Assembly (NCBI GenBank): GCA_026874595.1
Contig: CM049317.1
Coordinates: 72,687,618 to 72,751,617 of the forward strand
DNA length: 64,000 nucleotides
Source: Sipunculus nudus
Taxonomy: Eukaryota; Annelida; Sipuncula; Golfingiida; Sipunculidae
Reading direction: 5' to 3'
Part shown: positions 33,872-46,330 of the stretch, one piece after another
Layout: every line of letters begins with the position of its first letter
How positions within the stretch are numbered: the stretch's first letter is position 1
The notes under the pieces: generated by a model
Told to the model about the DNA's origin: nothing
The model's input: only the letters and a program-made list of their open reading frames with translations
Databases searched by the model: none
Made by a program: the position numbers and the translations under genes

Positions 33872-34003
33872 GTTACGGGGTGACATAAAAGCGGACCGAA
33901 CTGTCTCGCTAGTGAAGCTTGCTTTGCTAGCGAAGCGGTTGGTTCGCCGGACTTGTGCTTCACTAGCGAGACAGTTCGGTCCGCTTTTATGTCACCCCAT
34001 AAC
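33872..34003. repeat. Long palindrome: 47-bp arms, 38-bp loop, tRNA-like core
   Basis: The arm at 33872-33918 (starting GTTACGGGGTGACATAAAAG) is the inverted complement of 33957-34003 with a single C/T mismatch. The 38-bp loop contains GCGAAGCGGTTGGTTCGCCGG and ACTTGT. The same leader and core occur on the minus strand at 34160-34268, where they continue into a B box. The palindrome therefore looks like two head-to-head copies of a SINE or tRNA-derived leader, the right one truncated. Such a near-perfect inverted repeat could fold into a hairpin as RNA. Near identity of the arms points to recent formation or to gene conversion. Confidence 0.92.
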
Positions 34004-34159
34004 ACAACCCCTCTTAAGAGCGTTCTGCTATCAGAACATGACTAATTATCCCTAGAGTCACACTTTGGTGAGCTTATTCCCTGGGCCACAAAGATTAAAG
34101 CCATCCCGGACGAGCCCCCATTTTTTTACGAAGACAAATTGCTCAGGGGAAAAACATCG

Positions 34160-34268
34160 GGCCGATCCCGGCTTCGAACCCATGTAGGCGGCGCACAAGT
34201 CCGGCGTACCAACCGCTTCGCTTCACTAGCAAGACAGATCGGTCCGCTTTTATGTCACCCCGTAACAA
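34160..34268 (-). mobile_element. tRNA-derived SINE-like element with 5' leader
   Basis: On the minus strand the leader GTTACGGGGTGACATAAAAG leads to GCGAAGCGGTTGGTACGCCGG, ACTTGTGCGCC and then GGGTTCGAAGCCG, with the B box at 34169-34181. The A-box-like AGCGAAGCGGTTGGTA, a GGACTTGTG anticodon-arm-like segment (TGT at the anticodon position) and the B box are in tRNA order and spacing. The acceptor stem does not pair clearly and a leader precedes it, so a SINE or tRNA-derived repeat fits better than a gene. The leader is shared with both arms of the palindrome at 33872-34003. Confidence 0.6.
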
Positions 34269-34499
34269 GATATATGCAGCAATAGGTGAAGCATGCATTA
34301 AAAAAGGTGTTCTTGTGGACAACAACAATCTCGCTCCTTAGTAGTCTGCCTGTCAAGCTGTGTCATTTGTGACATGCGAAAGACGTCGTTTCCTGGCCAC
34401 CATGCTGTATATCTAATTTATAACTGCACTGTAGATTCGGCTTGAACACTTATGATCGACGTGATTGCTCCGGCAGCTGGTTATATCGTGGATATAAAG

Positions 34500-34770
34500 G
34501 ATGATTTCAAGGGGACTATACAACTATCTGATCGTTAAAAATTCAAGATAATCCCTCGGAGCTTTTATAAAAAAAAGGCCAGAAAACGTGGATATCACCG
34601 TACACAGGCTGCTCATTATGTTTATATCAACGTGTTTATAATATGTGGGGGCCCGCAAAAATAATCAAAACAATTTTAACAAGGGGATCTGGCAGCAAGT
34701 CAGTTAATCCAGAGCTTACGCTCTTTACACAGCGCTTTACCTATAGGGCTACTTCCTATATCGTAAGGCG
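34500..34770 (-). mobile_element. Dispersed repeat family R1, copy 3 (inverted)
   Basis: Read on the minus strand it contains GTTTTGATTATTTTTGCGGG, CCCCCACATATTATAAACAC, GCCTGTGTACGGTGATATCC and ATAAAAGCTCCGAGGGATTA, which match the copy at 9910-10382 closely. The minus-strand 3' end shows ATCAGATAGTTGTATAGTCC then CCTTGAAA, matching the TIR end of that copy. The other end (towards 34970) was not found and may be truncated. Confidence 0.7.
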
Positions 34771-34849
34771 CTGTTTGTTATGACCTCGTATCCTGCTTTG
34801 CAACACCAGAGGGGAGCACTGTATTTTTGTCCAATCAGATGAAACTTTG

Positions 34850-35370
34850 TGCTGGAAGACAAAGCCAAGCGAGGAATACACGGAGCCAATCATATTCATT
34901 TCTTTTTGAGTGACAGCTCATCCCCCAGCGTAACCGTCTAAACAGGCCACAGGCTCAGAGAGAATTGCCCCTGACGTGGTTTGCTTAGGGCCTTGGGCAC
35001 ATAGGATGCTCGGCCGGTGAGCTGTAATTCAAACGAAACGTAACAACAAAGGCTGTGTGCACACCTCGCTGGCTGGTTTCAGTTCTGCAGACAACAGATA
35101 CATGGCTACGCTAACACAGTCATAATGTCATAATCGAATCGGTCGATGATGCGAGAATGCAGAGGGAGCAATTTAAATTCGACCGGAAACTCATCAAACG
35201 GCGCTTGAAGCGCGACAATGGGCGGAGCCAGGATGCCTGTCGAGTGTTTGTTTATTGGCATCTGATTGGCTGCTTGTCACATCGTACGCACGTTTATTTC
35301 AGTGGACAACAAACCGCCATCTGGTGTCTAAATATACCATAAACGGTCAGAGCTGGCAGCGTGAAGATCA
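34850..35370 (+). promoter_or_regulatory. Promoter-like segment, unassigned
   Basis: The stretch is less AT-rich than its surroundings. It carries GAGCCAATCATATTC (inverted ATTGG/CCAAT-type box, about 34881), TGAGTGACAGCTC (TGACAG-type homeodomain site, about 34907), GGGCGGAGCC (GC box, 35221), CTGATTGGCTGC (CCAAT-type box, about 35263) and TAAATATACC (TATA-like, about 35330), in promoter order on the plus strand. No coding exon can be shown downstream: the 74-codon frame from 35361 has no ATG start. This is a reading of motifs only and could be chance. Confidence 0.3.
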
Positions 35371-38141
35371 GTTGCTTCTTTAGAAGCGCAAGATTTCCGC
35401 TGCCTCGGGAGCGTATCCAGAGCTTTGAAAATGGCATTTTGCAACTAGGGACCTTAATTTATCCCTCCGCATATATGCAACCTACTAAATTAGGTTACAT
35501 GTGTGTTACCGTTAGTCAACATTGCTGTGTTCATAAATATGTTGATGATAAACAAGTTCATACATCCTTCAAGAAGGCGTTATAAGAAATTTTCACCACC
35601 AAAAAAATACCCTTAGATTGAAGTGTGTCTGTTTACTAAAATAAGACTGCCTTGTCCAAGGTTCGATTTTGTGCTTGCGCGAAAATATGCAGTCAAGAAG
35701 GGAACATTTACTTGTCATGAATCAGAAATCAAATATATTTTTTTAATATTTGTAGCCATCTAGATTGAAGTCAGGCACGATGTGTTTTTTTTTCTTTCGT
35801 GCAATTGATCGCGCTTTGTGCAAGTTTATTTCCTCTGTATATAGGTGTGAGGGAAAGGGTTCAGAACGAAATGATTTCAAACACGTTTGTTTCCAGGAGG
35901 ATAAACTGCATTGCTTGTATACCTAATAAACGCAGTCCATAAATGAACTCCTGTTGTGTTTAAAAGGAACCAGATGTTTGCTATCGCCGTGCGATCACTG
36001 AACACCCCCGCCCTCCCGGCGACTGAGCGATAATGAGGAATCAGTTGTGGTGTGTACGACCTTGCAAACTAGCTCAAGGTCAAAATTTAAAGCAGATGCA
36101 AATTATTCATCTATGACTAATATATTGCCCAAAGGTCTGTCTTAGAAAGTCAGCCATGTTTCAGAACTATCGCAGACGACCTCAGGCCGAAAAAAAGAAA
36201 ACAAAACAAGGATAAAAGAAAAAAACTGCATTTCATGGTTCTCACCCAAAAACACAATTCAACCTTAATATGGATGAACAAATAAATTCATCAATCCCAA
36301 TAAACCTACCTTCCCTACGGAGGGAGACTTAATCAATAGAATCTGGTTGTTTGTAGTGGTTTTGGAGTTTTATTAATTTGCATATAGTAAAGGATAGCAT
36401 TCGATCTCTCCTCACGGAGCTACCTTACCTAAGTCCCTGGGAGCTCACAAAGGTAACTTAAATAAACACACAACAGATATAAAGCCAAAGTTCAGTGGGA
36501 AATTAGTCGAAGTCGGCAGTAATAAAATGGAGATATGCTCGTAATCAACTATAAATCACAATAATTTGAATGGCGAAATATAATGGACAGGTGTGGCTTC
36601 AAGATTGGGATGTGGAAATGTAGCATTCACAAATTAATTATTACAAGAGATGGTCCTGAAAGGTACATTTATTCAATAATGGCAGACGCCATTGCATTTA
36701 GAAAGTATTATAATAAAACATAAACTGCAGATTGGTTAAATTCAGAATCGTGTGGACTTTAATTACATTTTAAAATAGGAAAGCTTCCAGTGTTCTTCGT
36801 TATAATGAGATACTGAAAAGCAGATGCCCTAGCTAGGATCAAGAAAACTACGCTTTTTTATGGAACATATGTATCTAAAATCTATAGCATTAAGATATGG
36901 TTATCCAATTAACATAAGAGACAGTAAACTTAAGGGTTTTAGCCGTTATTGGCACATTTATAACGACTTGTCCAATATAAACCTGTGACGCCTACATTTA
37001 TTTACAAGTGGCATCCTGCACACCTGATATGCTTGAAAAATCAGCAGTGATGATATTGGAAAACCAGGATATATTAAGGAAAAACAGCGATGTTTTCTGT
37101 TTTCATTCAAGACACGTGTGTCAACAGCCTTTTTATTGGAAGCTTAGAGTTTTCTTTATTATCATATTTCGACAAAATGTCCCATAACTGCAGTCGCATA
37201 ATATGTGATGTTTCTCGCCTTCTTTTCAGAAAATAAATCCCCTTTTTATTGGTGATTTATACGTCGTAGGTGAAGTTTTACACACAACTGCCTGGGGTTA
37301 AAGCATGGATCATTAGATAAAACGTTCACGCATTTTCTTAACTAAACTTACATGAAATGTAATTACCGAACAATAATATGTAGAAAACCGTGTGGCGTCA
37401 AACATTTTTGCTAGCTAAAGAATGTGTTACATAACACTTCATGAGTTTTCATGTAGTTTTGCTTCGGAAATTAATTTCCTTGCTGAACTTTAAAAGTTTG
37501 GGGACATCTAATCTAACCAGGTCACGATAATCCACGTTTTTCGTATGATATCCATTATACATATGACTATGTAATTTGTATACTGTATATATATATTACA
37601 TTACCATGGCAAACTGCGTGGGCGAAACGAGGCTACTTTTTAGTTATTTTGAGCATGTATCCAAGTCTGGGAAAAGTCATGATATATAATATGTATACCA
37701 CCGTAAAGAATGCTTTGAAGGCCAGCGTTCCTCCATAGAATTCACAGAGATGCTGTATGTTCCCAAAGTGTTCCTATTCCCGTACATTTGTATGGCCTTT
37801 ATAATTTTATGAGTTCACTTAATGTTTACCGATGAACAACCCTGCGAGTTGGATTAAACTCAAGGAGGCACCACTGTCGAAGTTCAACGACTACAGCTTC
37901 AAGCATGTTTTCGTCTTATCGTTGTAATTAATAAACAGTTGGTGAATTATAAAACAAAATATGAAATAAAAGAACCCAATATATAAGGCCAGTTCTTTCT
38001 AACGGAGACAATGATGTAGTCAATGTATAAATCTCCCAATTAAAAGAATGTTTAAAATGGGAATTTGAAAGTATCATTTCAATTTTTGTTTACCCGTGCT
38101 TTTAATGATTTATTAAATGTTGCTACCACTAAGGCTTGATG
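35371..38141. other. Long spacer
   Basis: AT-rich sequence without a gene, dispersed repeat or RNA gene that I can support. A short (TA)n run lies at 37584-37597. Confidence 0.5.
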
Positions 38142-38145
38142 TATA

Positions 38146-38193
<48 letters not shown>

Positions 38194-38205
38194 TATATAT
38201 ATATT
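38142..38205. repeat. Imperfect (TA)n microsatellite
   Basis: Alternating AT interrupted by a few TTT or AAA steps. Confidence 0.95.
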
Positions 38206-40899
38206 CGTTTGCTTTGTGATTTTCTGTATGTAAGTTTTGCACATGTATACGTCTTTATCGATAGTATGTGAACATTTTTCCCTCACTAGACCCGGGATAG
38301 GCTTGGCCTGATTTCTAAAACCTTACCTCAAAGTCCAAATTAATAAGCCAAAGTGTTAGTCCCTAGATAGTGGATTTGATTCCAGGTACGGACTCGAGTC
38401 TACCTCACTAGATTTGACGATTTTTGCCAACTGCGATTGGTGAAAACGTGCACCTGACAAAAATCCTTTATCTAAGTCGGTCAGGTTAGCTGCTCAAGAT
38501 AATCCCGTCTCAGTTATATCAAGTTGCATTTTTTCATATTTTTTTTTTCAAAATCGGTTAATATTGTTTAAAAGACTTTCCGCAAATAAATATACTCCAG
38601 CGAGCACGAGCAAACAAGCATGGGTGGAGACACAACCTCCGTCACCGTCGTTAGCCGTTTATTTTTATGCGTCAGACTTGTGTGATGTAATACGAATTGT
38701 ATTGTCTGCTTCAGTCATGATCAGTCGGGTTCACGTTCATGTTGAGACACAACTTCATGTGAACGACCTGATAAACGTACTTTAGATGACTCTAACTCCA
38801 GTTTCCTGGATTTGTAGACGTCTGGAATGAACAGATTGTATGGAACGTTTCCTCGGAGTCCCCTCACTCCCTTACGGGTTACCTGATTAACCTCTGTTAT
38901 TATTTTCTTAATTACACAGCTCGTGAGCAAACATGACAAGCTAACGAAATTATCCACGCTAAAGTATAGTTAAGATTCCGCTAAGTACAAATAAATATTT
39001 GTATAAAATGAATAGGATAAATTAAATATACGTTATTATAAATATAATTGATCCAATATTTCCTCACATTTTTAAGAATTATTGGTACTGTGGTATGTAT
39101 TTGCTTATGATTGAAGAATCTTAAACACAGCACTTGTTATCATGAGAAGTTTTTTTCTTGCTTCCAAATATGTTCTGACTGTCATCACATTTTCAGTGAG
39201 CATTCCTATGAATGTTAAAACCTGAGTAGCAAAGTTAAGGTTTTGGTAAAAATTTTGTTAGCAACGAATTTATTTTGGAATCCACAGGGATCATCCTAGG
39301 CTTTCAGACCGTATGATATATACTTGCGCATAAAGAGCAAGGAGCTAGAGGAACCGACCCACCCTGAAATGAGGACATCCAGTCAAAATCCCTGGACAAG
39401 CACCCCTTTTATGACAAGACAAGCAGAACTACATCAATCTAACAGAAAATCATCATTTCTTCGCTCCCCTCTCCTGCCATATGATTTACATTGGTTATGA
39501 GCATTCAAAACTCAGGGCTAACATTTATGACAATTTCGTGTGGCAATTAACACATGCAATCCTAATTAATTTTCAATATTTGAAAGTTTAATGGCGAAAA
39601 AATAATAAAGCTCTGACAAAATTGACAGAAACAAGCTCGAAATTCTAAAATTACATGTTTATTACCTAAAACATAAGGTGCACAACAAACATAAATTACG
39701 TCAACAACCGTTACAACGTGTGAAAAACATGCCCCCCCCCCCAACCCACGCACACACATCAACACGGCCCGTGCTATGGAGAGCTTCAGCGAAAGACATA
39801 TCGCTGCAGTCTTTAAATTAAACCGATGTCTCATTAGTGGATTTAATGGCCTTTATGCAGGCCATAACTCAGATAAATGGCACTGTTTAAATTACATAAT
39901 CGTGTTAGGATTACAGTGTGCAGACCTGTGCTTCTATATTATACACGAGACTCTTTGGTTACAATCGTAATTGCCAATTCCCCAGTCTGTCTTATCTTGA
40001 GGATTATCTTACCAGTCATATCCCCTAAGACCTTAATGGGAAATGAGTGTAATCAGGCCTAGTTACCATTTTGAAATCAAGACGCATGTGTGAATAATTG
40101 CGAGTACAATGATGTCATAAGAGTAAATGGGGGTATTAAAGCCCACTCCTGCGAACTATTGCACTAACACCTTTTAGAGACATGAGTGCGAGGGCAGACG
40201 TAACAGCCACACCCGAAATGTACCATAATGGTTCCAATAGTGACCAAAACATCCATCTGCACTCAAGCACAAGTGACACTTTAGCTACCATCACCTGCGA
40301 CAGCGACTGGCCACAGAATCTTGCCGGTTGTGGCACAAAGACTGTTGTGGTGACATTACATATATAAGACTATCGGTCTATCGCACAAGAATTTTAATAC
40401 ACGGATATACTAAGATACCCATTATGATTTACCCGTGTAGGCAATTACCTTGCTCTGAAAGGGCCTGTCTTGGACTTAAAGTAAAACGGCGTTATATTTA
40501 TCACTCAGACTGAGAAAACTCTAGATTCATAAGGTGCAACTGTTATCAAGATCAGAATTCCACGCATAAATGAAATACACCTAATCCCTCAGATCCAGGT
40601 TTTCTTTTATCTTGCATCCTTTACCAGTTAACCAATCCCGGAGTCTTTATAACGTTAAACTTACCCGCTCAAATAATTAGAAGTGAATTTCTTGTATTAT
40701 ATTACACTCAGGCATACGCCTCCCAACGATAGAGAGGAGATATATCTAGGGTATGATTATTTGATTTCTATACCGCTGTTATAGGCTGGGGACAGGGGGT
40801 GGTGGGGACTAACTTGTCTGGATTCTTTGTTCTGGGAGAAAAAAAATTCAGTTTGAAATTTGTTTCTTTAACCCATCTTTAGTAGCATGGCTGTTAATA

Positions 40900-40900
<1 letters not shown>
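38206..40900. other. Long spacer
   Basis: No gene recognised. GGATTTGATTCC at about 38371-38382 is B-box-like and could mark a tRNA-derived relic. A short CCCCCCCCCC run lies at about 39731. Several 60-90 codon frames overlap on both strands at 39562-40513 with no recognisable similarity. Confidence 0.5.
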
Positions 40901-40941
<41 letters not shown>

Positions 40942-40942
40942 A

Positions 40943-40980
<38 letters not shown>
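40901..40980. repeat. Compound (CT)n(TA)n microsatellite
   Basis: Thirteen CT units (40901-40926) pass directly into an alternating AT run to 40980, with two short AAATAAAT interruptions. Confidence 0.97.
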
Positions 40981-40988
<8 letters not shown>

Positions 40989-43900
40989 TATGTACACTTC
41001 ATTTTTCGAGGTAACATTCCACAAAATACATGTAATCCCTACTTCGAAAAATGCTCATAACTCTTGCAAAAAAGTGACTGCCTGGTCCCATAACTAATTT
41101 TGATATAGAACATAATGAAGGACCCCAAGGTACAACGCATAAGAGGCTTTGTATGGTTAATGCCATGTTGACATGCTCCCGTCGGTATCCCTCTCGCTCA
41201 TGTTCTGTGACTGAGGACTCGGCGGTGACTCTCGGCTGAAAGGTGACAAATATACAAGGCTATGTGGTCGTTAAGTCAGTGGTGGTGCCAACAGGATTAG
41301 GATAATTCAAGTACAGATCGATACTCGCGAGCAAAGAAAAATATCTCGTGCAACAGAGCCGCCCAAAAACTTTATATCCGATGTTTCTATTAGTATATAG
41401 CAGTTCTATAAGCAATGAAGATCCTTGGTTTTATGCCTTCAAGACGGGACGGACAAAGATTCGTCGCTGTAGCTCGTATATGACCTGTAGTGAGCTGAGC
41501 AAAAAATTTGACACCATCAGTTATGTTTTAATAATAGTCGCTGATGGTGAAAGAGCTGGTTTACCGTCGGACTATAACGCCATCTAGTGGGATCTCGACA
41601 AAGTGATGAGTGGTCTAGTCTGTTCTTTCCAATACAATGTTGCAATTTATTAAAAAATGCGTTGAACTATGTTGTGCAAAGTGATCGTTTCCATTTTTCA
41701 ATTTTAAGTCAGAACAGAATAATATTCCTGTTTCCATATCATGCTAAATAATTCTCTTGAGGAAGTTAAATTGGAAGCAGAGATAAAGAACATTAGCAAA
41801 TTTTATGGAAATGTAATAACTGTTACCAAATATCGCAGGAATCGTCTAACTATTGATTATGCGAGTTATAAGCAGATGTGAGCCTAAGGTGGTGCCACCA
41901 TGTTGAACTACTACGTAATGGTGTTTTCACATTGACAGTTTTATTTCTTGATCACCCACAATAACGTATTGTGTATGCCACACAGTGAACATATGACCCC
42001 TGGATATCTGGTTTTATGTTTTCATTGGTACAGGTGAGTATAAACGATTAATTGAAGATCACCGTGTCGCAAGTCGATTCTACCAAACGGTGTCATTTTA
42101 TTATAATTTTACCATTGTTTTTAGTATTCGGTTTTAGTTTGAAATGGTAAATACAATGAATCTTAGTTTATTGTGCTTGTAAGCATGTGCCAAGGGGTCC
42201 CGCTTTTTCTTTAGTCCCTTCATCAAATCACGCCCGCTAATCCCCCCAAGAAGACTATATACAACCTAAGGCAATATAAAATTAGACACCATTCCCCCCT
42301 ACACGTGTTTTATTTGAACACTTTCACAGCTCTGTAGTATTTTTCTTATGCAACTTTTATAAAAAAAAGTAACTTTAAGCGTAAGAACTCGGGTTCATCC
42401 AGTGAAGACCATTTGTAGCCTAGTGTTGCCTAGTTTTGTAGCGTGTCAATTGATCGGTAGGCGCTGATTGTTTAGGTGCTGGACATTTGACTGAAAGCTG
42501 TGAGTTTGTGCCGCCATTAGACCCTTGCCTCCTTCGAAGACCCCGGGCAAGGCCTTAATAACAAGAGTCTGCCTTCACTGAGGAGCGAACGGATAATATT
42601 TAAGGGAAAACTTCCGACAAATTAACTGCTAGAACCTACTGTTACAGTATCTGTTGTATACACTCTAAGGAGCAAACAGAAGTTACAATGATGAAAATGC
42701 CCCAAGGCCAGGACATGAGGTCCCTGAAGAGACAGGAAATATCAGACGATAAATATACCATTTTTAAAAACAGGCTAAGACCAGTAAAACTATCGTTTCT
42801 AAGAGGGTGATTTCCTATGAAACAACTGATGAATCCATTTCATGAAATTCCGCGAAACATCTTGTGTGTTCTCTTGGTTTCTGTGGTTCTTGAATAAGAC
42901 TTACAGGTCCTTTTTCTACATACTAGATGTGTTTAATGTACAAGAATTACCGTGTTTTCTCCTGAAGTTATTATGGTATCTGTCAATATTTCGTTCTAAA
43001 ACCGTCTGCCCCTTCCTTTACACTGCGATCAGTGACGCAAATCAAACATTGCGCATACGTATACCATGCAAAATCAAGATTTATAAAGCTAGCTTCCGAC
43101 CAGTGTTTCTTCGGGGTTCCATGTATCTTTTCCTTGTTTGAGACTGTATTTATACTAACAAAACCACAAAAATGTATAAAACAGGTTAACTGTAGATGGT
43201 AAGTTTTTGTGCCAGGATGATTTCGCTGGAAACATAACATTCGGCCAAATTTAATTTATTTCAGACAAAATGAACTATTAAATTACCATTTTCAATTATA
43301 TGTGTATTATCTCAAGCTTTTAGTTCATTTTAAATATTGGCAAAGACCATAACATAATATTGAGAAAATATCAAATTTAATGTATTTAAACAGACCTGGA
43401 ATGTGGCCCCTCCACATGAGGAATAGTAAATTAAGACAAACTTAATCATGAAAATACTATTGTTGTATTGAGGAGATTTAACCGTTTATGTGTCGAAACG
43501 AAATAACCTACGTCTTGTATAAGCAGGCTGGAGTAGGGGTGTTAGATAAGTCTAGATTTATCTTCTGTGCAAGAAGAGGACATTTGTACAGCTTGTCCAA
43601 TTCAATGAGATGTACTGTGGCCCTGTCCATGACGTACGTGGGTACATCGTGGGAAAGAAAAAGGACGTTCTATTTACTTTATGTACAGCAGTCAGATAAG
43701 ATTATTATTGCCTTCGAGTGTCTTGGGGCGATCCCTGATTTGTATGGCCTCCAATCCGAGCTGTGGAAGTTAACTAAATCTGAGCGACTGTTATATGTCA
43801 ACGGACAAATACATTTAATGAAATCTCTGAGATGTACATATGGCGTGAGAAATGTCACACACACAGTTGACGTGGTTCTACCAAATACCAGATAAAAGCA

Positions 43901-45539
43901 TGACATTTTTATAAGGCAAGGACATTTTGGTTGCTCAGCAAACGTTCATTTGAGACAGGCTGGTCTTGTCGTTTCATGTCGGAAAATGCCGTTAAAGGTC
44001 GTGAGTTCTGTTCAAGGTAGTGCCACGGTACATTTCGCAATTAGGCTCTGGAAGCCAAATTTAAAGAGTTTCTCGTTTCAAGTAATTGCGCGGATTATTC
44101 AACCAGTGTCTGTTATCTAAAATTGATTAAAACATATCATTCATTTTGTCTAATTCCTCATGAAGTCTTCATATGATAGTTTCGTCCACATGATACATTT
44201 CTAAAAGAATTAAAAGCTTCATTGATTTGCGGGACAGATGTAATAATGTATCCTCGGTTTTATTTTTTTTTTACATAAATGAATTGAATTAGTCCATAGA
44301 ATCTTTGCATCGTCGAGCAGATGGAAATGCAGTTTGATAAGTGATCACATATCGGGGTGTTCTGAAAATACATGGGCGTCTCGAATGTATATTTAACATG
44401 GGCTTAAAGGAAAGAACATAATTAAAAATACATTTTATTAAAATGTGTAAAAATTCCAATATGATGCAAGCATGTGTAGTTGAAATACTAACACGACACC
44501 ACTGAAATTTACATCCAATAGTAATAAATCAAGTACGTCCTTGAACATTGGTAATAAGACTTGTCACATGTTACTTTTTGTAACTCGGGCCACCAACTTT
44601 AAGAAAAATTAGTGCAGGTGTACTTTGAAAAAATGTCAACTCTAGTTTAACCGTTCATGGCAGGATTAAAGGTCTGGCTTTCAGATAAAAGTTCAAGAAA
44701 CTTAACTTGATTTCGGAGGAACGAACGTGGCACCTTAAGAGTCAATAAAAAGTCGCATAAAAGAAGGACGGTTAAGGAAGGCTTTTGAATCTACTAAATT
44801 TAATAAACTTCATTTTTGGTTACTCCCCTTTACTTCAATTTTGGCATAAATCAGGGACGTTCAAAAACTTTAGAAAGCCTTTAGGCTAACCTTTATGTTT
44901 AACCTTCAAACTTTCCCTTTGGATTATGTCAAACTTATTCAATTTGGCAAAATGTCCCCGGTGTGCCCAAAGCATGAAAAATGTAAAGGTATGTTGGAAG
45001 ACAGTAGATCATGTGTTACGTAATACTCCATGTCATTTCTTTAAACAAAATGCAAGAATAGTGCGTATGGTGACACGAATAGCTGTTGAGTAGTGATTAT
45101 ACAATATGGTTTTGTTAAAATCAATACTTAGCTTAAGAGAGCTGTTGCCATAGATGGGTATAGCTTGAAAAAAAGATGAAAAAAATGTGCTTTTTGTTAG
45201 ATTACGTCGAAGTAACTCTTTACCTTTAATATCACTTACTTCAGTCGCGGGTAAAACCTTACAGAATAAAACAAAATTGGTGTTTGTGTCATAGTTCCAG
45301 ATAAGTGGATAAAGACAGACTTTTAGGCCAATCAAATGTCAAAACTTCCCCAGCGCATCTTTCCACTATATATAGTACTCAATACAAACAGATAAATGTC
45401 TGGGTTACAATAATCTGTATTCGCACGCTTATTTTTATGATCAAAGTATATAAATACCTAATGAATAGAAAGCAAGCTAAACTCAATGTTAGTGGCTAAA
45501 TGATTTTAACAAGATATTTGTATTCCCAGACAAAGTCGG
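40981..45539. other. Long spacer
   Basis: No repeat family of the window was seen here. At 42450-42530 the words GGTAGGCGCTGATTGTTTAGG and GAAAGCTGTGAGTTTGTGCC have a loose tRNA-like layout. The only long frame is at 43488-43895, listed separately. Confidence 0.45.
43488..43895 (+). CDS. Open frame of 135 codons, unrecognised, doubtful
   Basis: The frame starts at ATG (MCRNEITYVLYKQAG...) and ends TAA. I recognise no domain, signal peptide or membrane segment. The composition is mixed, with several Cys, Tyr and Arg, and is not obviously repeat-derived. An overlapping 75-codon frame exists on the opposite strand. A single-exon frame this long is possible by chance in 64 kb read on both strands, and no splice or promoter support was found. 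It is reported because it is one of the longest frames not explained by a repeat. Confidence 0.12.
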   Translation: MCRNEITYVLYKQAGVGVLDKSRFIFCARRGHLYSLSNSMRCTVALSMTYVGTSWERKRTFYLLYVQQSDKIIIAFECLGAIPDLYGLQSELWKLTKSERLLYVNGQIHLMKSLRCTYGVRNVTHTVDVVLPNTR

Positions 45540-46330
45540 GACACAATGGTTTAGGCACAGTCGCGCCGTCGCTACCGTCTCCGCCGCCGAGATTTCTTTC
45601 ATGCGAGATAACTCGAAATATAACCACAGATCTTAACCAAACTTAACATGTGCATAGTTACAGGTAAGAGGACGAAGCCAATTTAAAAAGCGGATCAAAG
45701 GTTCGGTGAGTGACCTTGACCTTGAATCTTGAATATCTCAAGATATCTTGCATGGATTGATCCAAAAATCAATTTGACTAAAGATCTTGAATATTGTTGT
45801 TATATACCGAAAATTGGTGGCGCCACCTATTATCCTTTTCTTGTTTTTACGCTTTTTAATTCTCAATCATTGCCACTTGACAATACACTGAGCATCACAA
45901 GTAAAAAACCAACCGACAGATTTTTTTCATATTATGCATATACATAAATATGTGTTATGGAATGATGCATATTTAAATTGGGGTCATGTCCTTTCTTATG
46001 AGAGTGGCCATGACTTTGAAAGTTTCCGTATTTAGTAAAAATCACACAAAATTTATGATATCTCAGTAAGGGATGCATGGACTGGTCAAAAAATGACCAA
46101 AGATCTTGGATAGCTTTGTCTTCTGGGGAAGACAAGTGGCGACACCTGCTGACCTTTTTTTTTATTTTCGCGCCCTTTTAATACCCCCTTTATTGTAAAG
46201 TGACAGTACTGTGAGCATTATAAAAAAAACTAATGGACAGATTTCTTTCATATTATGCGTATACATAGATATAGGTTATGGGCCTTGACCTTGAATATTC
46301 CCATATGTTGAAAAATATTGTCTTCAAGTT
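45540..46330. repeat. Two-copy tandem repeat, period 320 bp
   Basis: AAAGATCTTGAATA at 45780 recurs as AAAGATCTTGGATA at 46100. CAGATTTTTTTCATATTATGC near 45917 recurs as CAGATTTCTTTCATATTATGC near 46237. A GTGGCGCCACCT / GTGGCGACACCT block lies at the same relative place, and all offsets are 320 bp. The first copy is preceded by a GC-rich segment (CGCGCCGTCGCTACCGTC at 45564) and CCTTGACCTTGAAT words occur in both. The GGCGCCACCT plus downstream poly(T) layout also occurs twice in the element at 56.0-57.0 kb, which suggests a related family. Confidence 0.8.

Noticed and set aside
35361-35585. 74-codon frame just downstream of the promoter-like segment
   Set aside because: It begins with GTG, not ATG, and has no recognised similarity, so it cannot be used as support for a gene.
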